Shown here: one piece after another, positions 1 through 8,159 of the stretch
Position numbering within the stretch: the first letter of the stretch is position 1
How the letters are laid out: each line of letters starts with the position of its first letter
From: Gemmatimonadota bacterium
GTDB taxonomy: Bacteria > Gemmatimonadota > Gemmatimonadetes > Gemmatimonadales > Gemmatimonadaceae
Direction of reading: 5' to 3'
Assembly: GCA_021299375.1 (NCBI GenBank)
Contig: JAJTGR010000092.1
Span: forward strand, 1 to 47,102
Length of the DNA: 47,102 nucleotides
Notes under the pieces: generated by a model
The model's database searches: none
What the model saw: only the letters and a program-made list of their open reading frames with translations
Told to the model about the DNA's origin: nothing
Translations under genes and position numbers: made by a program

Positions 1-84
1 AGCCAGACGGCGCGAGCCAGACGGCGCGAGCCAGACGGCGCGAGCGAGCGGGCGCGAGCCAGACGGCGCGAGCCAGGGAACGCG
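1..84. repeat. 14-bp tandem repeat, six copies
   Basis: Six consecutive 14-bp units fill the first 84 bases. Copies 1, 2, 3 and 5 are identical (agccagacggcgcg), copy 4 (43-56) has changes in its middle, and copy 6 (71-84) has diverged in its second half. The array may extend beyond the left edge. A 12-base reverse complement of the repeat core (ggctcgcgccgt) occurs at 135-146, so transcripts could fold back. The remaining bases to 178 hold no coding frame I can support. The array lies just downstream of the minus-strand phosphotransferase gene. Confidence 0.85.
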
Positions 85-178
85 TCGTGGCCCGCTCGCG
101 TCGTCGAGCTCGCGCGTCTGCGCTCGCGCTCCACGGCTCGCGCCGTACCGCCGTTGAGCCGCCGCGATAGCGCCGCCC

Positions 179-1264
179 CTACAGCGTCCCCGTCTGCGTC
201 ACCTGCCGCGCCGCCTCGCCGAGCGCCGCCACCACTGTGCCGAGCTTCGCGAATCGCGCATCGGCCGTCAGCCCCTGCACGTGCCGCGCATAGATCTGCT
301 GCGCAATCACGGCCACCTTGAACAGCCCGAATGCGTAGTAGAACGGCGCGCGACTCATGTCGCGCCCGCTCGCCTCACCATACGCCTGCACGAGCTGCGC
401 CCGGGTGTAGCTCCCGGGCAGCGAGGTGATGCCGAGCCCCAGTGACCGGAACACCGGGGCATCGCCAACCTCCACCCAGTAGGCCAGCGACGTACCAAGA
501 TCCATGAGCGGATCGCCGATGGTGGCCATCTCCCAGTCGAGGATGGCGCGTACCGCACTGGTGTCCGGCGACAGCACGAGGTTGTCGAACTTGAAATCGT
601 TGTGCACCAGCACCCCACCGGACTCGGGCGGCCGGTTGGCCTCGAGCCACGCCGCCACGGCATCGAGCTCCGGCACGTGCGCCGTCCGTGCGGCTTGCCA
701 GCGTTTCGTCCAGCCGCTCACCTGCCGCTGCACGTAGCCCTCGGGCCGACCGAGCGCAGCCAGCGGTGTGCCCTCCACGGGCACCGCATGCAGCTGCGCC
801 AGCGTCTCCACGAACGTGCGCGACAGCACGGCCATGCGCGTCGGCAGCGCAGCGGCATCGGCCACGAACGTGGCAGGCGGCGTCCCCCGGAGAATCAGCC
901 CATCCACGTGCGTCATGAGATAGAACGGCGCACCGATCACCGCGGGGTCGTCGCAGCGGACCACTGGCTCGGGAACGGGTACGCCGAGAGGGTACAGCGC
1001 CGCCAGGATACCGTACTCGCGCCCGACATCGTGCGCGATGCCGGGCGTCACGCCGCGTGGCGGACGTCGCAGCACGTATGCCTGCGGGCCGCGTTCATCG
1101 GCCACGGTCACCAGATACGTGAGGTTCGAGAATCCCGCCGGAAACTGTCGCACGTCGAGCGTGGCGCCCGCCGGTACGCGCGCCGGTACCGTCAGTGCCA
1201 GCCAGGCCTGCAGGGCAACGGTGTCGATCGCCTCACCGGCCCGCATGGCGATCGCGTCGGTCAC
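179..1264 (-). CDS. APH-family phosphotransferase (ACAD10/11 N-domain type)
   Basis: This 361-residue protein has the aminoglycoside-phosphotransferase/choline-kinase fold. The Brenner-type catalytic motif is visible as HNDFKFDN and the Mg-binding motif as ILDWEMATIGDP, followed by MDLG. The N-terminal FSNLTY stretch and the YVLRRPP lysine-loop equivalent match the subgroup related to the kinase domain of ACAD10/ACAD11. Those enzymes phosphorylate 4-hydroxyacyl-CoAs before an acyl-CoA dehydrogenase acts. The acyl-CoA dehydrogenase gene directly upstream ends 36 bases before this start, so a role in hydroxy-acid or acyl-CoA breakdown is a reasonable inference rather than antibiotic resistance. 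The start codon is GTG at 1264; an ATG six codons in (1246) is the alternative. It is the last gene of the operon. Confidence 0.85.
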   Translation of the reverse strand: MTDAIAMRAGEAIDTVALQAWLALTVPARVPAGATLDVRQFPAGFSNLTYLVTVADERGPQAYVLRRPPRGVTPGIAHDVGREYGILAALYPLGVPVPEPVVRCDDPAVIGAPFYLMTHVDGLILRGTPPATFVADAAALPTRMAVLSRTFVETLAQLHAVPVEGTPLAALGRPEGYVQRQVSGWTKRWQAARTAHVPELDAVAAWLEANRPPESGGVLVHNDFKFDNLVLSPDTSAVRAILDWEMATIGDPLMDLGTSLAYWVEVGDAPVFRSLGLGITSLPGSYTRAQLVQAYGEASGRDMSRAPFYYAFGLFKVAVIAQQIYARHVQGLTADARFAKLGTVVAALGEAARQVTQTGTL

Positions 1265-1300
1265 CGCACCGCCCGGAGGTCGTGCGTCACGGTACGCCGC

Positions 1301-2524
1301 TCACGACCGACGCCCGGCCTCGCGATAGGGCCGCAAGGCCCGCCGTGCGATCACCGTCTTGTGCACCTCATCCGCGCCATCGTAAATGCGCGCGGCGCGT
1401 TCGTGCCGGTACCACCAGGCGAGCGGCGTGTCATCCGTCATCCCGAGCGCCCCGTGTACCTGGATCGCCCGATCAAGCACACGCTGCAGCGTGTTGGCCA
1501 CGAATACCTTGATGTACCCGATCGCCTCGCGCGCCGCTTCCTGCCCGTCGTGCGTCATGCGCGTGGCGGCGTCCAGCACCATCAGCCGCGCTGCATGGAT
1601 CTCGATGCGGGACTCGGCGATCCAGAATTGCACCTGCTGCTTGTCGGCGAGGCGCTCACCCGGCGCCACTTCACGCTGCGACGCATACCGGCACATGAGG
1701 TCGAAGGCCCGTTCGCAGATGCCGATCCAGCGCATGCAGTGGTGAATGCGCCCCGGCCCGAGCCGCTCCTGCGCCAGCGCGAAGCCGTGTCCCTGCGCGC
1801 CCAGCAGGTTCGCCGCCGGCACCCGCACGTCGTCGAACCGCACCTCGGCGTGACTCGCCCACCCGCCGCCGCGCTCCCCCATCACCGAGATGTTGCGTAC
1901 CAACGTGAATCCGGGCGTGGGAATCGGCACCACGATCTGACTGGCCCGGAAGTGCTGGCGATCGTCATCCGGATTGGTCACCGCCATCACCACGGCAAAG
2001 GCCGCGCCATCAGCGCTGCTCGTGAACCACTTGCGGCCATTGATGACCCATGCATCGCCATCGCGCACCGCCGTCGTGGACAGCATCACGGGGTTCGAGC
2101 CGGCATGCTCGGGTTCCGTCATCGCGAAGCAGCTGCGCAGGTCGCCCGACACGAGTGGCGCGAGCCACGCGGCCTGCTGTGCCGGTGTGCCGAACTGCAG
2201 CAGCAGCTCCATGTTGCCCACGTCCGGGGCCTGGCAATTGCACACGTAGTGCCCGAACGGCGTCCACCCCAGCACCTCGCTCAGGTGCGCGAAGGCATCC
2301 AGCGGCAGCCCCAGCCCGCCGTGCGCCGGTGGCAGGAACGGGGCCCACAGGCCGAGTGCCCTGGCCTTCCCACGCAACCCGGCCAGCACCGGCTCGATCT
2401 CCGCCCAGCGCCCATGCAGCAGCATCGGCTCCAGCGGAACCAGTTCGCTGCGCACAAACCGGCGCGCGGTCTCCAGCAGGACGGCCAGGTCGCCGCGCGA
2501 CAGTGCGACCGCATCGCCACTCAC
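1301..2524 (-). CDS. acyl-CoA dehydrogenase family protein
   Basis: A flavin-dependent acyl-CoA dehydrogenase of about 407 residues, close to the usual family length. Seen in order are an alpha-helical N-domain, the FAD/substrate-loop signature CFAMTEPEHAGSNP, the beta-domain with INGRKWFTSS, and a C-terminal helical domain with the FAD-contacting IQVHGALGMTDDTPL and a YDGADEVH segment near the end. Medium-chain enzymes carry the catalytic Glu in an equivalent C-terminal position, but I did not assign it here. The frame stays open far upstream, but that part runs antisense-like through the SDR gene. The likely start is the GTG at 2524, which overlaps the SDR stop codon as GTGA and indicates translational coupling. 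It probably oxidises an acyl-CoA together with the neighbouring SDR and phosphotransferase. Confidence 0.88.
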   Translation of the reverse strand: MSGDAVALSRGDLAVLLETARRFVRSELVPLEPMLLHGRWAEIEPVLAGLRGKARALGLWAPFLPPAHGGLGLPLDAFAHLSEVLGWTPFGHYVCNCQAPDVGNMELLLQFGTPAQQAAWLAPLVSGDLRSCFAMTEPEHAGSNPVMLSTTAVRDGDAWVINGRKWFTSSADGAAFAVVMAVTNPDDDRQHFRASQIVVPIPTPGFTLVRNISVMGERGGGWASHAEVRFDDVRVPAANLLGAQGHGFALAQERLGPGRIHHCMRWIGICERAFDLMCRYASQREVAPGERLADKQQVQFWIAESRIEIHAARLMVLDAATRMTHDGQEAAREAIGYIKVFVANTLQRVLDRAIQVHGALGMTDDTPLAWWYRHERAARIYDGADEVHKTVIARRALRPYREAGRRS

Positions 2525-3333
2525 GAGAGATACCCACCATCGACCATGTAGACGCCTCCCGTGCAGTACGACGCCGCGTCGGACGCCAGGAACAGCGCCA
2601 GCCCCGCCACATCGTCGGGCACGCCGATACGCGGAATCGGCTGGTGCCCCAGCACCTTGTCGGTGATCTGCGCGTCCTGCCAGAGCGCCTGTGAAAACTT
2701 CGTCTTGATGAGCCCCGGGCAGATCACATTGGCCCGAATGCCGTCGGCGCCCCACTCCTGGGCCATCACCTTGGTCAGCGACACCAGCGCCGCCTTGCTC
2801 ATGCTGTACAGCCCGAGCCCTGCCTCCGGCGTCACACCGCCGATGCTCGCGATGTTGACGATCGCGCCGCCGCCCCGCTCCACCATCACCGCATGCGCCG
2901 TGCGGCACAGTTCGAGCGGGCCCTTCACGTTCACCGCGAAGATCTTGTCGAACGCCTCGTCGGTGGCATGCTGCAGTGGCCCGAAGATGGGGTTGGTGGC
3001 GGCATTGTTGACGATGATGTCGATGCCATCGAAATGTTCGACCGTGCGTGCCGCGACCTCATGCGCATCGGCGGCCTTGCCCATATTGGCGGGAAAACCG
3101 ACCACCGAGTGCCCTTCGGCCTGCAGCGCCAGCACCGCCGCGTCGACGTGCTCGGGTTTGCGACTCGAGATGGCCACCCTGGCCCCGGCGCGGGCCAGCG
3201 TCGTGGCAATCGAGAGCCCGATGCCACGCGTACCTCCGGTGACGATGGCCACCTTGCCATCGAGCTTCAGGCGGGCCAGCGGATCGACGCGGGCGGGCGT
3301 GAGCGGGTCGTGGGCATCGTGCGACGTGGACAT
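2521..3333 (-). CDS. SDR-family NAD(P)-dependent oxidoreductase
   Basis: A classical short-chain dehydrogenase of about 270 residues. The cofactor-binding motif TGGTRGIG is near residues 32-39, NNAATNP stabilises the Rossmann core, and the catalytic Ser (NIASIGG) and YSMSK follow. The ending GGVYMVDGGYLS is typical of the family. Overall it resembles the DHRS4/FabG-like group placed in acyl-CoA operons. The ATG at 3333 is preferred because family homology begins shortly after it; an ATG at 3375 would add 14 atypical residues. Its stop codon overlaps the GTG start of the acyl-CoA dehydrogenase. Substrate is not predictable from sequence. Confidence 0.88.
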   Translation of the reverse strand: MSTSHDAHDPLTPARVDPLARLKLDGKVAIVTGGTRGIGLSIATTLARAGARVAISSRKPEHVDAAVLALQAEGHSVVGFPANMGKAADAHEVAARTVEHFDGIDIIVNNAATNPIFGPLQHATDEAFDKIFAVNVKGPLELCRTAHAVMVERGGGAIVNIASIGGVTPEAGLGLYSMSKAALVSLTKVMAQEWGADGIRANVICPGLIKTKFSQALWQDAQITDKVLGHQPIPRIGVPDDVAGLALFLASDAASYCTGGVYMVDGGYLS

Positions 3334-3417
3334 GGGAGGCGGCCTCGGGAAGCGGGAAGCGAGCGACCCCTCCAATGTGCACCGGCGCTCAGAGCCTCAC
3401 GAGAGGGTTTTCCTGAG

Positions 3418-3433
3418 AGCCGCCCCGGCGGCT
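3418..3433 (-). terminator. possible hairpin after ispH
   Basis: A perfect 7-bp inverted repeat (agccgcc, two central bases, ggcggct) begins six bases after the ispH stop. On the minus strand it is followed by TCTCAGGAAAACC rather than a T-run. It could therefore be an attenuating or mRNA-protecting hairpin between ispH and the SDR gene rather than a true intrinsic terminator. Confidence 0.3.
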
Positions 3434-3438
3434 GTGGA

Positions 3439-4695
3439 TCAGCCGATCGTGGCCGGATCGATGCCGCGGAGCGCGAACACCCGCGCCACGGCTTGCCCGA
3501 TCTTGTTGTTCGGCGTGCTGGCCCCGGCCGTGATCCCGACCCGCAGCGCCCCGGTGAGCGGCAGCCAGGGCGACATCGCATCCTCGTGGTGGTGAGGCCC
3601 GATGCGCCGGTAGCGCACGGCGTTGGCCTGCGCGTCGATCTCGTCGGGGTCCGCGATGTGATACGTGGGCACCTGTTCAGCGCACAGCGCCGCCAGCGAG
3701 ATCGTGTTGCTCGAATTGTACCCGCCCACCACCACCATCAGGTCGAGCGGCTCGCGCAGCAGCTCCACCACCGCATCCTGACGATCCTGCGTCGCGCTGC
3801 AGATGGTGTCGAAGGTGCGGAAGTGCTCCGCCCGGTGCGATTCGCCGTATGCCCGTGCCATGGCCTCGCCGACCGCCGCCCCGATGGCCAGCGATTCGCG
3901 CGCCAGCATCGTGGTCTGATTGGCCACGCCGACCCGGTCGAGGTGCCGGTCCGGGTCGAAGCCGTCCGACGCGGCTTTCGCGAACTGCTCGAGGAACGCC
4001 TCGCGCGCCAGCGCCGGGCGCGGCGTCTGACGCCCCGCCTTGGCCTCGATGTAGTCCATCACCAGCTCGGCCTCCGCCATGTCGCGCACCACCAGGTACT
4101 GCCCACCGGGATACTTCTCCACCTGCGAGGCCGTCGCTCGCGTCTCCTCGTGGTAATACTTGCCGTGAATCAGCGACGTGTAGCCGTCACGCGCATACGC
4201 CTCCACGCGCTTCCAGACGTTGAGCACCGACCCGCAGGTGGTGTCCACCACCACGCATCCCAATTCCCGGAGCGTCTGGAAGTCCTGGATGGTCACGCCG
4301 AACGCCGGCAGGATCACCACGTCCTCGGCGCGCACGGGTGAGTAGTCGAAGCCCTTGCCGCTCGCCGCCAGGAACACCACGCCCATTTCCTTCAACTTGG
4401 CGTTCACGTGCGGGTTGTGGATGATCTCGCCGGCGAGGAAGATGCGTTTCTCGGGAAACTTGCGGCGTGTCTGGTAGGCGTAGTCGACGGCCCGCTCCAC
4501 GCCGTAGCAGAAGCCGAATTCGCGGGCCAGACGAATGGTGGTGTCGCCGACCTGCAGCGTGTAGTCGCGGGCCCGCAGGAGGTCCACGAGATGGCCCGTG
4601 TAGTCGCTGGCCAGGGTGTCCTGGACCTCGGCCTTGAGGCCGAATCCCTTGCGGACGTAGGTCGAATCGGGGGCAGAAGTCGTGGGGTGCGCCAT
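3439..4695 (-). CDS. ispH: 4-hydroxy-3-methylbut-2-enyl diphosphate reductase (IspH/LytB), long form
   Basis: IspH catalyses the last step of the MEP isoprenoid pathway, reducing HMBPP to IPP and DMAPP with a [4Fe-4S] cluster. The three conserved cluster cysteines are visible at about C63 (GFCYGVERAV), C154 (DTTCGSV) and C299 (TICSATQ). Other family marks are AGEIIHNPHV, HGKYYHEE and GGYNSSNT. At 418 residues it is the longer form known from cyanobacteria and plants, rather than the roughly 315-residue enterobacterial form. The gene lies nine bases downstream of the thioesterase gene in the same direction. Its presence among acyl-CoA genes looks like an accident of operon packing. Start is ATG at 4695. 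Confidence 0.95.
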   Translation of the reverse strand: MAHPTTSAPDSTYVRKGFGLKAEVQDTLASDYTGHLVDLLRARDYTLQVGDTTIRLAREFGFCYGVERAVDYAYQTRRKFPEKRIFLAGEIIHNPHVNAKLKEMGVVFLAASGKGFDYSPVRAEDVVILPAFGVTIQDFQTLRELGCVVVDTTCGSVLNVWKRVEAYARDGYTSLIHGKYYHEETRATASQVEKYPGGQYLVVRDMAEAELVMDYIEAKAGRQTPRPALAREAFLEQFAKAASDGFDPDRHLDRVGVANQTTMLARESLAIGAAVGEAMARAYGESHRAEHFRTFDTICSATQDRQDAVVELLREPLDLMVVVGGYNSSNTISLAALCAEQVPTYHIADPDEIDAQANAVRYRRIGPHHHEDAMSPWLPLTGALRVGITAGASTPNNKIGQAVARVFALRGIDPATIG

Positions 4696-4704
4696 GGCGG
4701 CAAT

Positions 4705-5154
4705 CTAGCGACTCGGGGCCGACCGGGCCTCCTCCACCGAGCAGACGTAGGGGGCCAACGCCTCTCGCACCATCGGCGGCACTGGCCGCTTGGTGAACTC
4801 GGCGACCGTCACGCACACCACCACCATGGTGGCGGCCGCCACCAGGGTGCCGTCTGCATGCCAGAGGTCGACGTTGAAGGTCACGGAGGTGTCCCCCAAC
4901 CGCGAGACATACGTGACCAGCGTCAGCAGGTCGTCAATGCGCGCCGGAGCCAGGAAGTCCACCGACAGGTGCCGGCGAGGCATCCAGATCTCCGGCGCGT
5001 CGAACAGCATCCGGTAGGGAAGCCCCGCGTCCCGCATCAGCTCCTGCTCCGCCATTTCCACGAACCGGGTGACCGCACTGAAACGCATGATGCCGACGAG
5101 GTCGACGTCGGCCCAGCGGATGCGCTCCGTCAGGCGGAAGGGGCAAGGGGGCAT
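4705..5154 (-). CDS. hotdog-fold acyl-CoA thioesterase
   Basis: A 149-residue single-hotdog protein of the 4HBT/YbgC type. The segment RIRWADVDLVGIMRF carries the conserved Asp that precedes the G-I-M/Y turn in YbgC/FcbC-like thioesterases, and it is followed by the long central helix with FVEMAEQELM. The middle strands (HLSVDFLAPARIDD, DTSVTFNVDLWH) complete the fold. It probably hydrolyses an acyl-CoA thioester in the cytoplasm. It is the first gene of the minus-strand run and its start faces the universal-stress-protein gene, leaving 92 bases for two divergent promoters. Substrate chain length cannot be read from sequence. Confidence 0.85.
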   Translation of the reverse strand: MPPCPFRLTERIRWADVDLVGIMRFSAVTRFVEMAEQELMRDAGLPYRMLFDAPEIWMPRRHLSVDFLAPARIDDLLTLVTYVSRLGDTSVTFNVDLWHADGTLVAAATMVVVCVTVAEFTKRPVPPMVREALAPYVCSVEEARSAPSR

Positions 5155-5246
5155 GGCGGCGGCCTGGGGTAACGAGTTGGCCTCACCGGCGACCTGTCAG
5201 GGGATTCCCACTGGCCGAAATCCGGTTTGGCGTGCACCCTCAAGCT

Positions 5247-6167
5247 ATGTACCGACACATCCTCGTGCCCTACGACGGCTCGGCGCACAGTGCCCGGGCC
5301 ATCCCCATCGCCGCTGCCCTGGCCCGAACGTCCGGGGCGACCGTGCAGCTCGCCCTCGTGCACGACCCGAGCGCGTTCATTCCATTCGTGCCCGGCGAAG
5401 TGGCGATACCGGTGTACGACCAGGAGATGATGCAGAGCCGCCTCGACGACGACCGGCGGCTCCTGCACGCCGCCGTCGCCCGGCTCACCGACGACGGCAT
5501 TGCCGCCACCGGGGTCCTGCTGGAGGGGACCATTGTCGAGGCGCTCGAGGAACACATCGAGCGGGCCGCCATCGACCTGACCATCATGACGACGCACGGG
5601 CGCAGTGGCTTCGAGCGCCTGCGGCTCGGCAGCGTGGCGACCGCGTTTCTCTCACGGGCCACCACCCCCGTCCTGCTGGTGCGCGGTGCTGGCAGCGAGG
5701 CCGCGGAGGCGGCGGCGACCCTGCCGACAGGCACCCTGCTCTGTCCGCTCGATGGGTCGCCCTTCGCCGAGGCCATGTTGCCGCATGCCCGCGCGTTCGC
5801 CGAGGCGACCGGCATGACCATGAAGCTGGTGGCCGTCACCGTGCCGCATGCCATTCCCATGGCCCCCTTTGGCGCGGAGGCGCTGCTGGCCGACGACAGC
5901 GCCCTGGTGGCTGAAGAAAGCGGGCGCGAAGAGTATCTGGCCCGGATGGCCACCACGTGCCCACCAGGGACGCAGACGGTGGCCCTCACCGACATGAGCG
6001 TGGCTCGGGCGCTGCTCGATGTCGCCTCCAGCCCGGTGGTCGGGGCGATCGCCATGGCCACCCATGGGCGCGGCGGCTTCAAGCGGTTCATGCTCGGCAG
6101 CGTGACCGATGAAGTGATCCGCCACGCACACGTCCCGATGCTCGTCTACCGACCGCCGCCAGTGTAA
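5247..6167 (+). CDS. universal stress protein, two tandem UspA domains
   Basis: A protein of about 306 residues made of two UspA domains. Each begins with the typical strand and loop (ILVPYDGSAHS; LLCPLDGSPFA). Each ends with an ATP-binding-type G-2x-G-9x-G-S/T segment: THGRSGFERLRLGSVA in the first and THGRGGFKRFMLGSVT in the second. Both nucleotide sites therefore look intact, so it may bind ATP. The ATG at 5247 is chosen because homology begins directly there; a GTG at 5232 would add five residues. It is monocistronic and divergent from the thioesterase gene. A role in general stress survival is family-level knowledge. Confidence 0.93.
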   Translation: MYRHILVPYDGSAHSARAIPIAAALARTSGATVQLALVHDPSAFIPFVPGEVAIPVYDQEMMQSRLDDDRRLLHAAVARLTDDGIAATGVLLEGTIVEALEEHIERAAIDLTIMTTHGRSGFERLRLGSVATAFLSRATTPVLLVRGAGSEAAEAAATLPTGTLLCPLDGSPFAEAMLPHARAFAEATGMTMKLVAVTVPHAIPMAPFGAEALLADDSALVAEESGREEYLARMATTCPPGTQTVALTDMSVARALLDVASSPVVGAIAMATHGRGGFKRFMLGSVTDEVIRHAHVPMLVYRPPPV

Positions 6168-6183
6168 ACGCCTCCGCGGCGCG

Positions 6184-6723
6184 TCAGCGGTAGAACGCGG
6201 GCGCCAGCCACGGGGCCAGCGCGTAGGCCACCAGTGGTTCGTAGGCGCGTTGCCGGTCCACGAGTCCGGCCGTGAGGATGCCCACCGCCCCACGGCCGTG
6301 TTTCGTGTCCAGCGTCTCGGCGACGATGTCCATGGCGTGGCCCAGCTCCGTCCCCTGCCGGATGAGTCGCGCCACGCGCTCGGGCAGCGGCATGGAGAGG
6401 GACCCGCCGATGCCCTCCTGCCCAGCAACGTCCACGGCGACCGCCCAGGCACAGCTGCGGAGCGATCCATCGCCTTGCTCCACCACGCCGCCTTCGAGGC
6501 CGATACCGAGCGTCCCATCCAACGCCCGCAGCGCTTCGTGGGCCCGCTGCCGCGCCCCCGCCTGCGTCTCCTCGTCACCAAAGGGCTGCGCGGGCACCCC
6601 ACTGGACACCGCCACGCCGAGCACGACGCCATCGGGAGCGATCCGCGCGAGTATCGCCCGCACCGCAGCGAGCTTCACAGGGTTGGTGGATCCGACCACG
6701 ACCCGCGTAAACGGTGAATTCAT
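6184..6723 (-). CDS. yjjX: inosine/xanthosine triphosphatase (YjjX/NTPase family)
   Basis: A 179-residue non-canonical purine NTP phosphatase of the YjjX family, which hydrolyses ITP/XTP and keeps them out of nucleic acids. Family marks are VVVGSTNPVKLAAVRA at the N-terminus, PFGDEETQAGARQRA in the middle and GIGLEGGVV before the SCAWAV strand. Length fits the family (about 170-180). It runs convergent to the stress-protein gene, with 16 bases between the two stop codons. The ATG start at 6723 faces the CGNR regulator gene across a 144-base intergenic region, and no strong ribosome-binding site is seen before it. Confidence 0.88.
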   Translation of the reverse strand: MNSPFTRVVVGSTNPVKLAAVRAILARIAPDGVVLGVAVSSGVPAQPFGDEETQAGARQRAHEALRALDGTLGIGLEGGVVEQGDGSLRSCAWAVAVDVAGQEGIGGSLSMPLPERVARLIRQGTELGHAMDIVAETLDTKHGRGAVGILTAGLVDRQRAYEPLVAYALAPWLAPAFYR

Positions 6724-6867
6724 AGGGAGATCCCGGTCTCACGAACCTGACAACGCTTGCTTGCAGCCACGTAGACAAGTAACCTCTTCGGCACGCCTCC
6801 ACCATCCGTCTGTCACCGCCGATCACGGAACGACGGACGCACCTCGCGCGAACGCCAACCGGGACCT

Positions 6868-7461
6868 GTGCCTCCGCGCACGCGACTCTGGCTCGACTTC
6901 GTCAACACCGATGCCGCCGCGCAATTGCCCGGGGGGGACCTGCTGCGCGACTTCGAAGCCCTGCTCACCTGGCTCCAACAGGAGCAGGCGGTGGATGAGG
7001 AGCGCGCGGCCGGGATTCGGCGCCGCGCGGTGTTGCAACCCGCCGCCGCCGCCGCGACCCTCGTGGACGCGCGCCGGGTGCGAGCCGCGCTGAGGGCCCT
7101 CGCCGAGCGGGGTGAGAGCTCCGAACGTGTGCGCGACGACGCCGTGGTGGAGATCAATCGCGTGCTCGGCCGGAGCGCCGGCACCCGCCGGCTCGATCCC
7201 GATCCCGCCGGCGGCTACGCGCGCAGCTTCGTCCCGACCGGCGATGCGTTCGCCGGTCTCATGATTCCCATCGTGGAGTCCGCGGCCGACACCCTGATCA
7301 GCGACGAGCTGCCCCGAGTCCGCCGCTGCGCGGATCCGCGCTGTCACCGTGTCTTTCTCGACGGGACCAAGAACGGGCTCCGGCGCTGGTGCGACATGGG
7401 CACCTGCGGCAATCGCGCCAAGGCGGCGCGCCATCGGGCGCGCACCGCGGTGCCGCAATGA
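6868..7461 (+). CDS. CGNR zinc-finger / ABATE-domain transcriptional regulator
   Basis: A 197-residue protein. The N-terminal part (LWLDFVNTDA, followed by a helical region with FEALLTWL) matches the ABATE domain. The C-terminal part carries the CGNR zinc finger: CADPRC (Cys-x4-Cys), RRWCDMGTCGNR (second Cys-x4-Cys with the CGNR signature) and a basic tail AKAARHRAR. Such proteins are probable DNA-binding regulators whose N-domain may sense a stress signal; no target is known here. The start is a GTG at 6868, since no ATG fits before the conserved WLDFVNT segment. A coiled-coil gene follows 22 bases later on the same strand. Confidence 0.85.
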   Translation: MPPRTRLWLDFVNTDAAAQLPGGDLLRDFEALLTWLQQEQAVDEERAAGIRRRAVLQPAAAAATLVDARRVRAALRALAERGESSERVRDDAVVEINRVLGRSAGTRRLDPDPAGGYARSFVPTGDAFAGLMIPIVESAADTLISDELPRVRRCADPRCHRVFLDGTKNGLRRWCDMGTCGNRAKAARHRARTAVPQ

Positions 7462-7483
7462 ACGCCCGCCGCCTCCGGCGCCC

Positions 7484-8140
7484 ATGAAGACCCCGGGCAC
7501 CCCATCTGGCGCACTGGACGCGGTCCCGCCCCACGAGCCGGATCTGTCTCTCGAGCGCGGGTTCGTCGCCTCCCTGCGCTGGCTGGTCGCCGAGGGGAAC
7601 GTGCGCGGTGTCCGGCGCATCGCCGTGGAACTGCGCGCTCTTCAAGAGGCGCTGGCCACGCTGGACGAAACCCGGGCCGCCCGCGACGAGCAGGCCCGCA
7701 TCGCGGCCGAGCTCGACATGGAGTTGCAGACGGCGTTGTCGATGCTGGGCCCGGCGACCGCCGTGAACACCGACGGGTCACTCGTGCAGCGGCTGGCCCG
7801 CTTGCGCGAGCGTCTCGCGCAGGACACGGCGACCCGCCGCCAGACGGTGCTGGAACGCGACGCGTGGCGCGCCATGTGCACCCTGCTGACACAGACGCGC
7901 GCCGGGATGTACGAACGAATCGGCGAGATCGAACGCGAGCGCGACGAGGCCACGGCCCGGCTCGACGTGATGCGGGAGCGGGTGATCGAGATCACCGCGC
8001 TGCACGACGATGCCGTCGCCCACTCGGTGGCGGCCAGGCAGGAGCTGACCACCCTGCGCAGCCAACTGCGCCAGTGGAGCGGGACCGTGGAACGAGCGCT
8101 CGCGGAACTGACCCGCGAAGCCCGCGAGCTGGCGGACTGA
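7484..8140 (+). CDS. hypothetical coiled-coil protein
   Basis: I do not recognise a family. The 218-residue product has no signal peptide or membrane segment. After residue 40 it is almost wholly charged helix, with Glu/Arg/Leu heptad-like stretches (LRALQEALATLDETRAARDE; MYERIGEIERERDEATARL), so a long coiled coil is likely. The ATG at 7484 is preferred over a start further upstream, which would overlap the CGNR gene by more than 110 bases and add low-complexity residues. It lies on the same strand and 22 bases after the CGNR regulator, so the two are probably cotranscribed. It ends 19 bases from the convergent sigma-factor gene. Confidence 0.6.
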   Translation: MKTPGTPSGALDAVPPHEPDLSLERGFVASLRWLVAEGNVRGVRRIAVELRALQEALATLDETRAARDEQARIAAELDMELQTALSMLGPATAVNTDGSLVQRLARLRERLAQDTATRRQTVLERDAWRAMCTLLTQTRAGMYERIGEIERERDEATARLDVMRERVIEITALHDDAVAHSVAARQELTTLRSQLRQWSGTVERALAELTREARELAD

Positions 8141-8159
8141 TCGCCCGCCAGACGCGCGC

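Noticed and set aside
602-2551. 649-codon plus-strand frame over the phosphotransferase and acyl-CoA dehydrogenase genes
   Set aside because: His/Arg-rich composition typical of antisense noise; both minus-strand genes carry clear family motifs.
2525-2908. Extended N-terminus of the acyl-CoA dehydrogenase
   Set aside because: It would lie wholly inside the SDR gene in another frame; the GTGA overlap at 2521-2524 gives a better start.
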